DNA of 48,548 nt from SLST01 sp964458555 (GTDB lineage: Bacteria > Spirochaetota > Spirochaetia > DSM-27196 > SLST01), in contig CAYWJH010000019.1 in NCBI GenBank assembly GCA_964458555.1, positions 1 through 48,548 of the forward strand, in the 5' to 3' direction. This document shows positions 8,381-16,990 of this stretch, one piece after another (positions within the stretch are counted from its first letter, which is position 1; each line of letters begins with the position of its first letter). The position numbers and the translations under genes were made by a program. A model generated the notes under the pieces. That model made no database searches. It was not told the DNA's origin and saw only the letters and a list, made by a program, of their open reading frames with translations.

Positions 8381-9231
8381 ACAATCTCCTCGTTGACCGT
8401 GTTGACGAGCGGCGGAAGCGAACCCACCGTGATGCTTACCAGGTCGCCGGGTCGCAGCGTGAACGCGTCGTCGGGGACGATTCCGGTGCCGGTCATGAGG
8501 TAGCACCCGTCGGGGAAGCTCTGGTTCCTGAACAGGTACGCCGCGAGCTCATCGGGCTCGCGTTTGAGCTCTTCGAGCGACGTGCGACCCTCGAACACCG
8601 TCGAACCCTTCCGGGTGATCGAGAGCTCGATCGTCAGCGACCGGTCGATCGGCGTCTCGCTCAGCGCAAGCGCCGGGCCGAGCGAGCAGCTTCCGTCGTA
8701 GATCTTGGCCTGCGGCAGGTAGAGCGGGTTCTCGCCTTCGATGTCTCGCGAGCTCATGTCGTTTCCCGCGGTGTATCCGATGATCGCCCCGCGCCGGTTC
8801 AGCGCGAGGACGAGCTCGGGCTCCGGCACGTTCCATGCCGAATCGTCGCGAATGCGGACCGGCGCCCCCGGCGCGACGACCGTGCGCGCGTTCCCCTTGT
8901 AGAAGACCTCCGGGCGTTCGGCCTCGTAGACGCGATCGTAGAAACTGCCTCCGCCGGAAGAGCTCGACTCCTCCATTCGGGCGGTGCGGCTGCGAACGTA
9001 CGTCACCCCCGCGGCCCAGACCTCCTGCGCCTCTACGAGCGGGAGCAGGCTGTCGGCAGGGAGCTCCGCGCGGCTCGCAGCGGGATCTGCTGCCGCCCGC
9101 ACGTACTCGACCGGATGCTCGGCCCGGAAGACCGCGTCCAGCGAGATCTCCGGACACGCGGCGAGGGAATCGCCGCCTCGCTCCGGATCCTTCACGAAGA
9201 AACCCAACGTCGACCTGAAGAGATAGACCAT
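8377..9231 (-). CDS. FAH-family protein, probable 2-keto-3-deoxy-pentonate dehydratase
   Basis: A 284-residue fumarylacetoacetate hydrolase-fold protein. The segments GVTYVRSRTARMEES and FYDRVYEAERPEVFYKG followed by the metal-binding PEPELVL and SSRDIEGENPLYLPQAK regions are those of the subgroup containing Caulobacter XylX and haloarchaeal 2-keto-3-deoxy-xylonate dehydratase. The expected acid ligands (two E in PEPELVL, D in the SSRDIE segment) are present. The product would be alpha-ketoglutarate semialdehyde, the substrate of the coupled downstream dehydrogenase. I chose ATG 9231; a longer in-frame start would add residues unlike the family. The sugar dehydrogenase and first dehydratase of the pathway are not in this window, so the pentose, or possibly a uronate-derived acid, is undecided. 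Confidence 0.82.
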   Translation of the reverse strand: MVYLFRSTLGFFVKDPERGGDSLAACPEISLDAVFRAEHPVEYVRAAADPAASRAELPADSLLPLVEAQEVWAAGVTYVRSRTARMEESSSSGGGSFYDRVYEAERPEVFYKGNARTVVAPGAPVRIRDDSAWNVPEPELVLALNRRGAIIGYTAGNDMSSRDIEGENPLYLPQAKIYDGSCSLGPALALSETPIDRSLTIELSITRKGSTVFEGRTSLEELKREPDELAAYLFRNQSFPDGCYLMTGTGIVPDDAFTLRPGDLVSITVGSLPPLVNTVNEEIV

Positions 9232-9311
9232 AGCCCATCCTATCGTCCCTCGGCGTCCGCGGCCAGACCCCGCGGGAGTATTCGCCCGGGCTACGCCCGG
9301 CAAATCGCCGC

Positions 9312-9340
9312 TGGCCAAAGCGGCGCCGGTCCACTACGAT
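9312..9340 (+). promoter_or_regulatory. Possible promoter for the HAD gene at 9361
   Basis: TGGCCA (9312-9317), 17 bases, TACGAT (9335-9340). The upstream box overlaps a six-base-pair hairpin (9307-9324). Only the downstream box is convincing. Confidence 0.3.
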
Positions 9341-9360
9341 GGCGGGGCTGAGGAGGTGGT

Positions 9361-10101
9361 GTGCGCTACAAGCTGATCGTGTCGGACGTCGACGGGTGCC
9401 TCGCGCCCGAAGAATCGGCCGCGTGGGACTTCCGGGCGTTTTCCCGGTTAGCCGCGCTCGCCCGCGGCGATGACGGGCGGGAGCCGCTGCCGCTGACGCT
9501 GTGCACCGGCCGTCCCCAGCCGTACGTCGAGGTGCTGATGAAGCTGCTCGACGTACGCCTGCCCGCGATCTGCGAGGGCGGCGCCGTGCTCTACGCGCTC
9601 GCGGACAACCGCTCGGCGTACGGCCCGGGCGTGACGCCCGAGCGGCTCGAGGAGCTCTACGAGATCCGTCACTTCATCTCGAGCGATCTCCTGCCGCGCT
9701 ATCGGGACGTCGTCTACCAGTTTGGCAAGGAGGCGCAGATCAGCCTCTACGCCGAAGACCCGGCGCGCATTCCGCTTCTCGCCGAGGAGGTCCGCCGGTT
9801 CGCCGGCCGGTTCACCGACGACCCGGTGGAGGTCAGCGCCACGCGCTACTACCTCAACGTCTCGCTGCGCGGGGTGGACAAGGGGAGCGCGTTGCGGCGG
9901 CTCCTCGCCGACCTGGGCATCCGACGCGACGAGGTGGCGTCGATCGGCGACACCGCCGGCGACCTCCCGCTGCGCGAGGAATCGGCGTTCTTCGGCTCGC
10001 CCGCGAACGCCACCGAGGAGGCCAAGGCCCACGCCGACTACGTCTCCGAACATCGGGACGTGCACGGCCTCCTCGACATCATCGAGCGCATCACACGGTA
10101 G
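9361..10101 (+). CDS. HAD-superfamily phosphatase, type IIB
   Basis: A 246-residue HAD hydrolase beginning at GTG, preceded by a strong GAGGAGG site. Motif I is D9-V-D11-G. Motif II is in LTLCTGRPQPY, motif III is the K in GVDKGSALRRLL, and motif IV is GDTAGDLPL. The inserted cap between motifs II and III is of the Cof/sucrose-phosphatase (C2B) kind. Such enzymes remove phosphate from sugar phosphates or phosphoglycolate. The substrate is not evident and the neighbours do not fix it. The last 11 bases overlap the 3' end of the convergent flavoprotein gene. Confidence 0.85.
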   Translation: MRYKLIVSDVDGCLAPEESAAWDFRAFSRLAALARGDDGREPLPLTLCTGRPQPYVEVLMKLLDVRLPAICEGGAVLYALADNRSAYGPGVTPERLEELYEIRHFISSDLLPRYRDVVYQFGKEAQISLYAEDPARIPLLAEEVRRFAGRFTDDPVEVSATRYYLNVSLRGVDKGSALRRLLADLGIRRDEVASIGDTAGDLPLREESAFFGSPANATEEAKAHADYVSEHRDVHGLLDIIERITR

Positions 10102-11644
10102 GCGGTGCGTTCCCGATCGGAGCGAGCGCCGACCTGCCGGTCAGCACATTGGCGACGATCCGACCGCAGAGCGACGCGGAGATCACCCCTCCGGGCCACA
10201 GCGCGTAGTGCCCCGCGCACAGGACGTTCGGCACGGAGGTCTTGATCCGGTTGAGCCCCGGGAACCGCCACACCGGCGATACCTGGTCGTCGTAGCACCA
10301 CCCGCCGGTCGATCCGTACGAGTTGAACGAGAAGCGCTGGATCGAAAGCGGCGTGCCGACCTCCATGTACTCGATCCGGCTCTCGAGCCCGGGCACGAGT
10401 CGCTCCGCGAGCCGTACGAGCTCCATCCCCACCTGCTGTTTGAACTCCCGATACTCGCGCGTGCGGCGGTGCGTATCGCTGCCGTTGCGCCAGTAGTCCT
10501 GCCAGCGGTACGAGCTGTAGGTCTGCAGCGTCAGGGCCGACTTGCCCGCCGGAGCGGACGGACTCTCGAGCCCGAAGTGATTGAGCGCGACCCACATCCT
10601 GCTGTGGATGTCGTGCGGCGAGTCCGGCTCGGGAAAGACGACGTCGTAGTTCGGGAAGTAGAACGGGTGCTGGGCTCCGCCGAGCGCCCGCGAGAGCTCC
10701 TCATCGCTCATGTCGAGGCCCAGGTAAACGCTGACGATCTCCTCGGTCAGTCGGGTGTTCCGTACGCGCTCGACGAAGCGTGGAGCGAAGTGCCGCGGCC
10801 CGAGCACCTGATCGACGAGCCGGAGATAGTCGCCCGCGTACACGACCGTGTCCGCCTCGATGCGCTCGCCGTCGGCGAGCGTCACGCCGGTCGCCCGGCC
10901 GGTCGTCTCGTCGACGTCGATCGTCTTGACTTCGGTGTTGAAGAGCGCGGTGCCGCCGTGCTCGACAAACCGATCGGTCAGACGGTCGTGGAGCGACTGC
11001 ATGCCGCCGACCGGGTACCAGTAGTCGTTCGACCAGATGTGCCAGAACCCGGCGAAGAAGAGAAACGGCATCCGGTAGTAGCCGACCTGCGTGAACCAGT
11101 TCCGCAGACCCGGGTTCCGGACGACCGAGCACGCCTTCTCGCGGTAACGGAACGTCGACCATCGCTTCAGGCGCGGCAGCCACGGTGCGATGCGCGCGAG
11201 ATTCGACGCGCTCGGACGGTTCAGCAGCGGGAAGTCCCACGGGTCGTAGCTGGTCGAGAGGAAACGCGAGACCTGCTTCACCTCCTTGAACAGCGGGGCG
11301 ATCCCCGGTTCATCCGGGAAGGCCGACCGCAGCTCGTCCTCGACCTGGTCGGGCGAGTCGACGTAGAAGTCGAAGTCGTCTGATACCATGCGGTAGCGCG
11401 CCTTGACGAAGTCGTCAGGACCCACGCCGATCAGGTCGCGCAGGATGGGAAAGACGAGCCCCAGGCTTTCGAACGACTGGTCGCCGCCGTCGAACGAGAA
11501 TCCCTTCCGCTCGAAGCCCGACATGTTGCCGCCGGCGTGATGGTTCTGCTCGATCATCACGACGTTCTGCCCGGCGCGCGCGAGGTAGCTCGCGCACACC
11601 TGTCCGGCGATGCCTGCTCCGACGACTGCGGTGTCGTACTTCAT
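10091..11644 (-). CDS. FAD-dependent oxidoreductase, phytoene-desaturase/carotenoid-isomerase-like
   Basis: A 517-residue flavoprotein of the amine-oxidase/CrtI class. The N-terminal dinucleotide fold is GAGIAGQVCASYLARAG (residues 8-24) with the acidic end of strand 2 at E32. The second FAD-binding element is near the C-terminus (NVLCAGHYALWPGGVISAS). YPVGGMQSLHDRL near residue 215 is the substrate-region motif common to carotenoid desaturases and isomerases. No phytoene synthase or other carotenoid gene is present nearby, so a different hydrophobic substrate is possible. It is convergent with the HAD gene (11-base overlap) and 48 bases downstream of the nucleoside hydrolase gene. Confidence 0.83.
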   Translation of the reverse strand: MKYDTAVVGAGIAGQVCASYLARAGQNVVMIEQNHHAGGNMSGFERKGFSFDGGDQSFESLGLVFPILRDLIGVGPDDFVKARYRMVSDDFDFYVDSPDQVEDELRSAFPDEPGIAPLFKEVKQVSRFLSTSYDPWDFPLLNRPSASNLARIAPWLPRLKRWSTFRYREKACSVVRNPGLRNWFTQVGYYRMPFLFFAGFWHIWSNDYWYPVGGMQSLHDRLTDRFVEHGGTALFNTEVKTIDVDETTGRATGVTLADGERIEADTVVYAGDYLRLVDQVLGPRHFAPRFVERVRNTRLTEEIVSVYLGLDMSDEELSRALGGAQHPFYFPNYDVVFPEPDSPHDIHSRMWVALNHFGLESPSAPAGKSALTLQTYSSYRWQDYWRNGSDTHRRTREYREFKQQVGMELVRLAERLVPGLESRIEYMEVGTPLSIQRFSFNSYGSTGGWCYDDQVSPVWRFPGLNRIKTSVPNVLCAGHYALWPGGVISASLCGRIVANVLTGRSALAPIGNAPPTV

Positions 11645-11692
11645 GGACCAAGTATCGCGGTCAGCGACCTTCTACTCAATAAAGCGTGCCGA

Positions 11693-12598
11693 TCAGGAAT
11701 TGACGTCGGAGAGTCGGGCGAACAGGTCACGGTAGATCCCGTCCCGATCGAGCCGATACGCGAAGCGGCACGGGTGTCGCCGGGGGTCGTGGATGTACGA
11801 GCCGTCGTTTGCGACGCGCGGGGCGGGAATCGCAAAGCTCGACACCGACCCCGGGTGCACGAGCCACGCGATCCCGGCGATGTCCCAGATCTCCTTCGAC
11901 CAGACGCCCGCCGCAGGGCCGTACTCGGCGAACCGGTCGTAGAGGAATCTCGACAACGGCTGATCGAGGTCCAGGTACGCGGCGAGCTCTTCGCGCGTCG
12001 TGGTCAGGTGGCTCGAGACGCCCATCGCCGGTACCACGTAGAGCGGGACACCCGAATCGAAGACGACCCCCGTCGCGGTGATGTCGCCGTTCAGGTTGAA
12101 CTCGCCGTTGCCCGGCCAGTACGGGTAGTTTCCGCCCAGCCACACGACGGTGCACCGCTCGGCGAGCCGTGGTTCCATGAGCAGCGCGGAGGCGACGTTC
12201 GTGATCGCTCCGATCGCGATGATCGTCAGCCGGTCTGAGTGCGTCGCGCTCATTCCCCGCTCGACCATGTCGCGCGCGGCGTCGCTCTCCACCGGCGTCT
12301 TGGCATCCGGGAGCGTCCGATCCGCGCCGCGGAAGTGCGGGAAGCTCTCCATGCCGAGCCGTGCGAGGAGCTGCCGGATTTCCTCGTAGCTCTTCTCCAT
12401 GCCGTCGCCCGGAGAGTCGGATCGCTTGTTGTGGAACGGGGCGGCGTAGAGCGCTTCCGGTCGCACGACGTCGGGGGATCGGAGAAGGTAGGCGACCGCG
12501 AACTGGTCGTCGATCTCGTTATAGGTGTCGGTGTCGAGCACCACACGGGGGCGGGTTCCTGAGCCGGGATTCGGCGGCGGCAACGTCGGTTCGGACAT
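11693..12598 (-). CDS. Nucleoside hydrolase (IUNH family)
   Basis: A 301-residue protein of the inosine-uridine nucleoside N-ribohydrolase family. The N-terminal calcium-binding motif is D22-T-D24 with D30-D31 (LDTDTYNEIDDQFAV), a variant of the usual DTDPGxDDA spacing. Downstream elements fit the family: IIAIGAITNVASAL, VWLGGNYPYWPGNGEFN with the catalytic-site N residues, and IWDIAGIAW. It hydrolyses the N-glycosidic bond of nucleosides, or of a related glycoside given the variant loop. ATG 12598 was chosen because GGAGG lies eight bases upstream. Confidence 0.88.
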   Translation of the reverse strand: MSEPTLPPPNPGSGTRPRVVLDTDTYNEIDDQFAVAYLLRSPDVVRPEALYAAPFHNKRSDSPGDGMEKSYEEIRQLLARLGMESFPHFRGADRTLPDAKTPVESDAARDMVERGMSATHSDRLTIIAIGAITNVASALLMEPRLAERCTVVWLGGNYPYWPGNGEFNLNGDITATGVVFDSGVPLYVVPAMGVSSHLTTTREELAAYLDLDQPLSRFLYDRFAEYGPAAGVWSKEIWDIAGIAWLVHPGSVSSFAIPAPRVANDGSYIHDPRRHPCRFAYRLDRDGIYRDLFARLSDVNS

Positions 12599-12864
12599 GA
12601 TGAGCACCTCCACGCTCGAGCTGATGCAATCGTGCCAGAGCGAGCCGAGCGTGTCCACGCCCTGTTCGTCGGCCGGTGATCGGCGTATCCTCCTCGTCTC
12701 TCCGTCGCTACACCGGCATCGGGGCGATTACGACCCGCTCCTCGCGCGGTTCCGGTTCGAGTAGCAGATGCTTCCGAAAGGCCGTACGGTGTTTGCGCGA
12801 CCGGCGGTGACCGTGTACGCTCGGGTATGACCTCACGAGGCCGCGGCGAGCCCCCGCTCCACTC
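12599..12864. other. Divergent intergenic region, nucleoside hydrolase / diguanylate cyclase
   Basis: 266 bases with no convincing gene. It holds the ribosome site of the nucleoside hydrolase and a weak promoter-like pair for the plus strand: TTGCGC (12793-12798), 17 bases, TACGCT (12816-12821). No RNA structure was recognised. Confidence 0.45.
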
Positions 12865-14613
12865 ATGAAGCGCGGCGTGCGCGACTACGAGCCGCAGCGA
12901 CTCACGCTCGTGTTGCCCTACGGCATCGCAGTGGCGGCGTTGCTCGTGCTGATCGTATTCTCGCAGCGTATTCCCGGCGATGCGGTCCGGCTCGACGCGG
13001 GGTGGCAGTACACGTGGGAAGATCTATCGGTCTCGCAGGTGACCTCCGGCGCCGGCGCCTGGAGCGACATCGGCTATCCGAGCAATCCTTTCGGGCGCGA
13101 CGGCCGCTCGTTCGTCTGGTTCCGGCGAGAGCTACCCCGTGAGATGGTGGACGATCCGCACCTGTTTGTCTTCAGCGTCGACACCGCCGCCCGGGTTTAC
13201 GTCGACGGACGGCTCGTGCACCGCTGGAACGACTGGACAGGAGACGAGCCGCCGGAGTTTTCCGGCTGGCCGCCCAACGTGATCGAACTGCCCGATGACT
13301 ACGGAGGACGGACGATCGCGGTGAGGGTGGCGTCCGACTATCGTGACATCGGCCTGTGGGGAACGATCTTCCTCGGCAGCGAGCGGACGATCTACAAGTC
13401 GATCCTCGTACGGGATCTCCCGCTGCTCACGATCGTCGTCATCTGCATCGCCGCGCTCGTGATCATGACGGCACTCATGAAGCCGAAGCCGTCGAAGAGC
13501 GGTGTCGCGCTGGGCGTGTTGCTGCTCGTGCTCGCGGTCGCCGTTGCCTCGTCGGCCTTCGCCCGGGTGGTGCTCCTCGACGACCCGTACCTCTGGTTCG
13601 TGGTCGAGACGAACGCCTACATCGCGGTCGTAGGGCTCGCCGCGCTGGTCATCCGGAGCATGGTGCCGCGTGCGTTCCGGATGTGGACGACCGTTTACCT
13701 CGCGCTCGCCGTAGCGACGGCGTTCGTGGCCAACGGCGGGACGCTGCTCGGGCTCGTCGAGCTGCATACCTTCACCGCGGTGATCGACGCGCTCACCGTT
13801 GTCGGCGTCGTGCTCGTGAGCGCGCTCCTGCTCGCCAGGTCCGTCGAGCAGGCGGAGAACCGGTTCCTGATCGCGAACTTCGGCATCATGGGCTTGCTCT
13901 TTGTCGTGAGCCTCCTCATCTCCTACGGTGCCATCCCCTGGGTAGACAACGTCGTCGCGCTCGTCGTGTTCCAGTTCGTCGCCGGCCTCGTCTACGTCTT
14001 CCTGCGCCAGTACCGCTTCGTCGTCGTCCAGCTCGAAGAGATGGCAACAACGATGGAAGAGCGGATCGACGAGCGGACCCGAATGCTCGAGGAGATCAAC
14101 CGTGCGCTCGCCCGCGAACGGGAGTTCTTCGCCGAGGAGTCGCGTCGAGATTCGCTGACCGGCCTGTACAATCGCGCCTACGTCGACCGCGTGCTCGATC
14201 GTCTGCTCGACCCCGACACCGCTCCACCATCGGGCCTGTGCGTCGCCATGGTCGATCTGGACCACTTCAAGCAGGTGAACGATACCTGCGGGCATCAGGC
14301 CGGCGACGAGGCGCTCCAGCGCGTCGCCCGGACGCTCGGGGACAATCTGCGCGGGTCGGAGGTGCTCGGTCGCTACGGCGGGGAGGAGTTCATCATCGTC
14401 TTCCCCGAGACGACCGCCGACCAGGCGCTCGGTATCGCCGAGCGTGTCCGGTCCGCGCTCGCCGCCGATGAGGCCTCGTCGGAGACCGCGGTCACCGCGA
14501 GTATCGGGGTGGCCGCGTATCGCGGGCAGCCGGCGCACGACCTGATCGCGGAGGCCGACCGGGCGCTCTACGAGGCGAAGCGCGCCGGGCGCAACCGGGT
14601 GCGACGGGCGTAG
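12865..14613 (+). CDS. Membrane diguanylate cyclase with extracytoplasmic sensor
   Basis: A 582-residue protein. One N-terminal helix (about 18-34) is followed by an outside domain of about 160 residues with a jelly-roll look (FVWFRRELP, VYVDGRLVHRW, IAVRVASDYRDIGLWG), similar to carbohydrate-binding 7TMR-DISM or glycosidase-type beta sandwiches. Seven or eight hydrophobic helices (about 190-400), a coiled linker and a C-terminal GGDEF domain follow. The active-site loop GGEEF is at 505-509 and the metal region is MVDLDHFKQVND. The inhibitory-site position reads RGSE instead of RxxD, so product inhibition may be weak. It should make cyclic di-GMP from two GTP in response to an outside ligand, perhaps a sugar, given the neighbouring sugar importer. 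Confidence 0.9.
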   Translation: MKRGVRDYEPQRLTLVLPYGIAVAALLVLIVFSQRIPGDAVRLDAGWQYTWEDLSVSQVTSGAGAWSDIGYPSNPFGRDGRSFVWFRRELPREMVDDPHLFVFSVDTAARVYVDGRLVHRWNDWTGDEPPEFSGWPPNVIELPDDYGGRTIAVRVASDYRDIGLWGTIFLGSERTIYKSILVRDLPLLTIVVICIAALVIMTALMKPKPSKSGVALGVLLLVLAVAVASSAFARVVLLDDPYLWFVVETNAYIAVVGLAALVIRSMVPRAFRMWTTVYLALAVATAFVANGGTLLGLVELHTFTAVIDALTVVGVVLVSALLLARSVEQAENRFLIANFGIMGLLFVVSLLISYGAIPWVDNVVALVVFQFVAGLVYVFLRQYRFVVVQLEEMATTMEERIDERTRMLEEINRALAREREFFAEESRRDSLTGLYNRAYVDRVLDRLLDPDTAPPSGLCVAMVDLDHFKQVNDTCGHQAGDEALQRVARTLGDNLRGSEVLGRYGGEEFIIVFPETTADQALGIAERVRSALAADEASSETAVTASIGVAAYRGQPAHDLIAEADRALYEAKRAGRNRVRRA

Positions 14614-14659
14614 GCAGGGGGCGAGCGCTTCGGGGCGCTGCGAGCACGTGGACGAAGAG

Positions 14660-14683
14660 AGAGGCGCCCCGGTGGGCGCCTCT
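14660..14683. terminator. Perfect hairpin between convergent transcription units
   Basis: AGAGGCGCCC (14660-14669), loop CGGT, GGGCGCCTCT (14674-14683): ten perfect base pairs with a four-base loop. It sits between the stops of the diguanylate cyclase and the sugar ABC operon, so it can act for both strands. There is no T run on either side. Confidence 0.7.
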
Positions 14684-14733
14684 GCAAGAATCGCGTCTGC
14701 GTGTGACTCTGTCCTATCGCCGGCGTTCGCGGC

Positions 14734-16074
14734 TCAGGGAGACGCGAGCTCGTGCGCCTCGTTGGCCTCCGCCTCCAGCTCGGCGAGCGTCTCGTCGATG
14801 TCGGCTCCGTCGAGAATGGCGTTATAGGCTCCTTCGGCCAGGTCGCGGATCTCGTCGTACCCGGCGTAGGGCGGCTCCGCGGTCGTGTCGCTTTCCTGCA
14901 GGATATTGAACGCGGTCTCATAGGCCGGATTCTGGGCGAAGTAGTCGCCCAGGTTGTTCGCGACGCTGCGGCGGACCGGGAAGTAGTTCGAGATCCTGAC
15001 CCACTCCGCCTGCTGCTCGGGGGCGCTCATCCAACGTACGAAGAGCCACGCGGCGAGCTGCTCCTCCGGCGTCGTCTTGGGAACGCTCAGCGAAGCGCCG
15101 TATACGTTGACCCGAGGTGTATCGGTCGTATGCGGGATGGGAGCGACGCTCCACTCGAAGGAGCCTGCCTCACCGGCGTCGACGGCCATCTGGTAGAAGG
15201 GCAGGCCGCTCGTCGAGCCCATCGTGAAGAGCACCTTCCGGTTGCCGAAGTCGGTCTGGTCGCCGTAGCGCTCGGCGATCTTCTTCGCGTAGCCGTCGTC
15301 GTAGAGCGCCTTCATGAACTCCATGCTCGCGCGCATCTCCGGCGTGTCGTAGCGGTAGCCGGCACCGCCTTCCGCCGCGATTTCGCCGCCGCGGGCGATG
15401 ATCATCGCGTAGACGTTCGACGCGTCGGTGCGAAGCGCGTAGCCGTAGGTACCGGCCGCGTCGTCGGTCGCCGCGGCGGCCATTTCGCGGAACTCCTCCC
15501 ACGTGGAGGGCGGTCCGTCGAAGCCGAGCTCCTCGAGCCAGGTCTTGTTGTAGTACATGACCTCCGCCGACCGGTTGGGCGGGAAGCCCAGGCGCTCGTT
15601 GTCGAACTGGGCGTTGATGTCCTGTCTGTAGAAGCCCTCGAAGAAGTCCTCCGGCTCCTGGATACCGTAGACGGGGTGCTGCACGTAGGGGCGCAGGTCC
15701 ACGAGTCCGTCTGCGACCTGGTAGCCGGCGGCCTGGTTCTGGTAGGCGACGACGAGGTCGGGCACCTCGCCGCCCGCGAGCCCGGTGATCATCTTGTTGT
15801 AGATGTCGCCGTAGCCGCCCTGATACTCGCCGACGACGGTGATGTCCCACTCGTTGGTCTCGTTGAAGCGCTCGATCATCGCGTCCAGACCTTCCCCGCG
15901 CTCGCGGCTGTGCTGGTGCCAGTAGGTTACGGTCTGTCCCGTGGGATCTACGCCGGCGAGCGGATTATCGCCTGCCGGTCCGGAACCTTCCTCCACGGTG
16001 CCGGTGGCGAATGCGAAAGCTGCTGTGAGTACGAGCAGCAGCAGCACGATCGTTCGTGTGAAGAGCTTGTTCAT
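14734..16074 (-). CDS. Sugar ABC transporter substrate-binding protein (family 1)
   Basis: A 446-residue periplasmic solute-binding protein. The signal peptide has a KLFTR n-region, a leucine-rich core and an AFA cleavage site, and no lipobox cysteine. The mature start ATGTVEE is typical of spirochaete binding proteins. The family-1 body follows: VTYWHQHSRERGEGLDAMIERFNE, a GGEVPDLVVAYQNQAA segment, and an SVPKTTPEEQLAAWLFVRWM segment near residue 340. It delivers an oligosaccharide or glycerol-phosphate-type sugar to the permeases encoded just upstream. The ligand cannot be read. It is the last gene of the operon (permease, permease, binding protein). Confidence 0.92.
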   Translation of the reverse strand: MNKLFTRTIVLLLLVLTAAFAFATGTVEEGSGPAGDNPLAGVDPTGQTVTYWHQHSRERGEGLDAMIERFNETNEWDITVVGEYQGGYGDIYNKMITGLAGGEVPDLVVAYQNQAAGYQVADGLVDLRPYVQHPVYGIQEPEDFFEGFYRQDINAQFDNERLGFPPNRSAEVMYYNKTWLEELGFDGPPSTWEEFREMAAAATDDAAGTYGYALRTDASNVYAMIIARGGEIAAEGGAGYRYDTPEMRASMEFMKALYDDGYAKKIAERYGDQTDFGNRKVLFTMGSTSGLPFYQMAVDAGEAGSFEWSVAPIPHTTDTPRVNVYGASLSVPKTTPEEQLAAWLFVRWMSAPEQQAEWVRISNYFPVRRSVANNLGDYFAQNPAYETAFNILQESDTTAEPPYAGYDEIRDLAEGAYNAILDGADIDETLAELEAEANEAHELASP

Positions 16075-16105
16075 CTCTCCCTCCTCTTGGGTTTTTTCTC
16101 CCGCC

Positions 16106-16990
16106 TCAACCTTTCAGGCCGGTGCGGGCGATAGCCTCGGTTATCTGGCGCTGCGCGATGATGAATATCACGATCACCGGAAGCAGCGCGATCATCGCCC
16201 CGGCGAGCCGCAGATGGATGAGCGCGGCCGCCTCGTTGATGAAGGTCGTCAGTCCCACCGTGATGGGTCGCCATCGCGGAGTCTGCGTGACGACGAGCGG
16301 CCACTGCAGCGCGTTCCACGTCTGGGTGAACGCGAGAAACCCGACGGTGAACAGCGGCGCCCGTGCGAGCGGGATGACGATGCGTCCGAGCATCCCCAGG
16401 TGCGTGTCGCCGTCTATGCGGGCAGATTCCAACAGCTGTGTTGGGATTTGATTAAAGAACTGCCGCAGAAGGAAGATGAAGAAGGCGCTTCCCATGAACG
16501 GGATCGTGAGCGCCGGCAGTTTGTCGATCCACCCGAACCGCGCGACGATCAGGTAGTTTGGGATCAGGAGCACCGTCTCCGGGATCATCAACGTCGCGAG
16601 CAGAACCGTGAAGATCACGTTCTTACCGGCGAACTTGAGCTTGCTGAAGGCGAAGGCGGCGGGAATGCTCGACGCGTAGATACCGGCGAGCGTGACCGCG
16701 GCTATGATGACGCTGTTGACGAAGTATACGGAGAAGTTCGAGTCGGTCCATGCTTCGGCGTAGTTTTGCCACTGCGGGACGGCGGGCCAGAAATCGGGGT
16801 CGAAGGGGATCGCGCTCGTGCGGGTTACCGTCTCGCCGTAGGTCTTGAGGCTGTTTGCGATCATGTAGAGAAACGGCAGGAGGGCTACGAATCCGCCTGC
16901 GACGAGGACCGTGTAGAGCGCCGTTCGCGCCACCGCGCGCTGGCGCCGATAGGAGGAGGTTGCTTCCACGAGGGCCGTGCTACTCGCCAT
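16106..16990 (-). CDS. Sugar ABC transporter permease, MalG type
   Basis: A 294-residue inner-membrane permease with six predicted helices. The cytoplasmic EAA-type loop that contacts the ATPase is ESARIDGDTHLGMLGRIVIP, about 90 residues from the C-terminus. The start ATG 16990 has GGAGGGTG just upstream and overlaps the end of the first permease gene by 11 bases. It forms a heterodimer with the product of 16980-18215. The gene order and the lack of an ATP-binding gene are usual for CUT1 systems that share an MsmK/UgpC-type ATPase encoded elsewhere. Confidence 0.9.
   Translation of the reverse strand: MASSTALVEATSSYRRQRAVARTALYTVLVAGGFVALLPFLYMIANSLKTYGETVTRTSAIPFDPDFWPAVPQWQNYAEAWTDSNFSVYFVNSVIIAAVTLAGIYASSIPAAFAFSKLKFAGKNVIFTVLLATLMIPETVLLIPNYLIVARFGWIDKLPALTIPFMGSAFFIFLLRQFFNQIPTQLLESARIDGDTHLGMLGRIVIPLARAPLFTVGFLAFTQTWNALQWPLVVTQTPRWRPITVGLTTFINEAAALIHLRLAGAMIALLPVIVIFIIAQRQITEAIARTGLKG

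Noticed and set aside
9448..10065. Long open frame antisense to the HAD gene
   Set aside because: High G+C leaves long antisense frames throughout; this peptide has no family motif, whereas the plus-strand HAD motifs I-IV are complete.
12525..12764. Possible 79-residue plus-strand gene in the divergent region
   Set aside because: No ribosome site, no similarity, and it overlaps the nucleoside hydrolase start; composition is that of a shadow frame.
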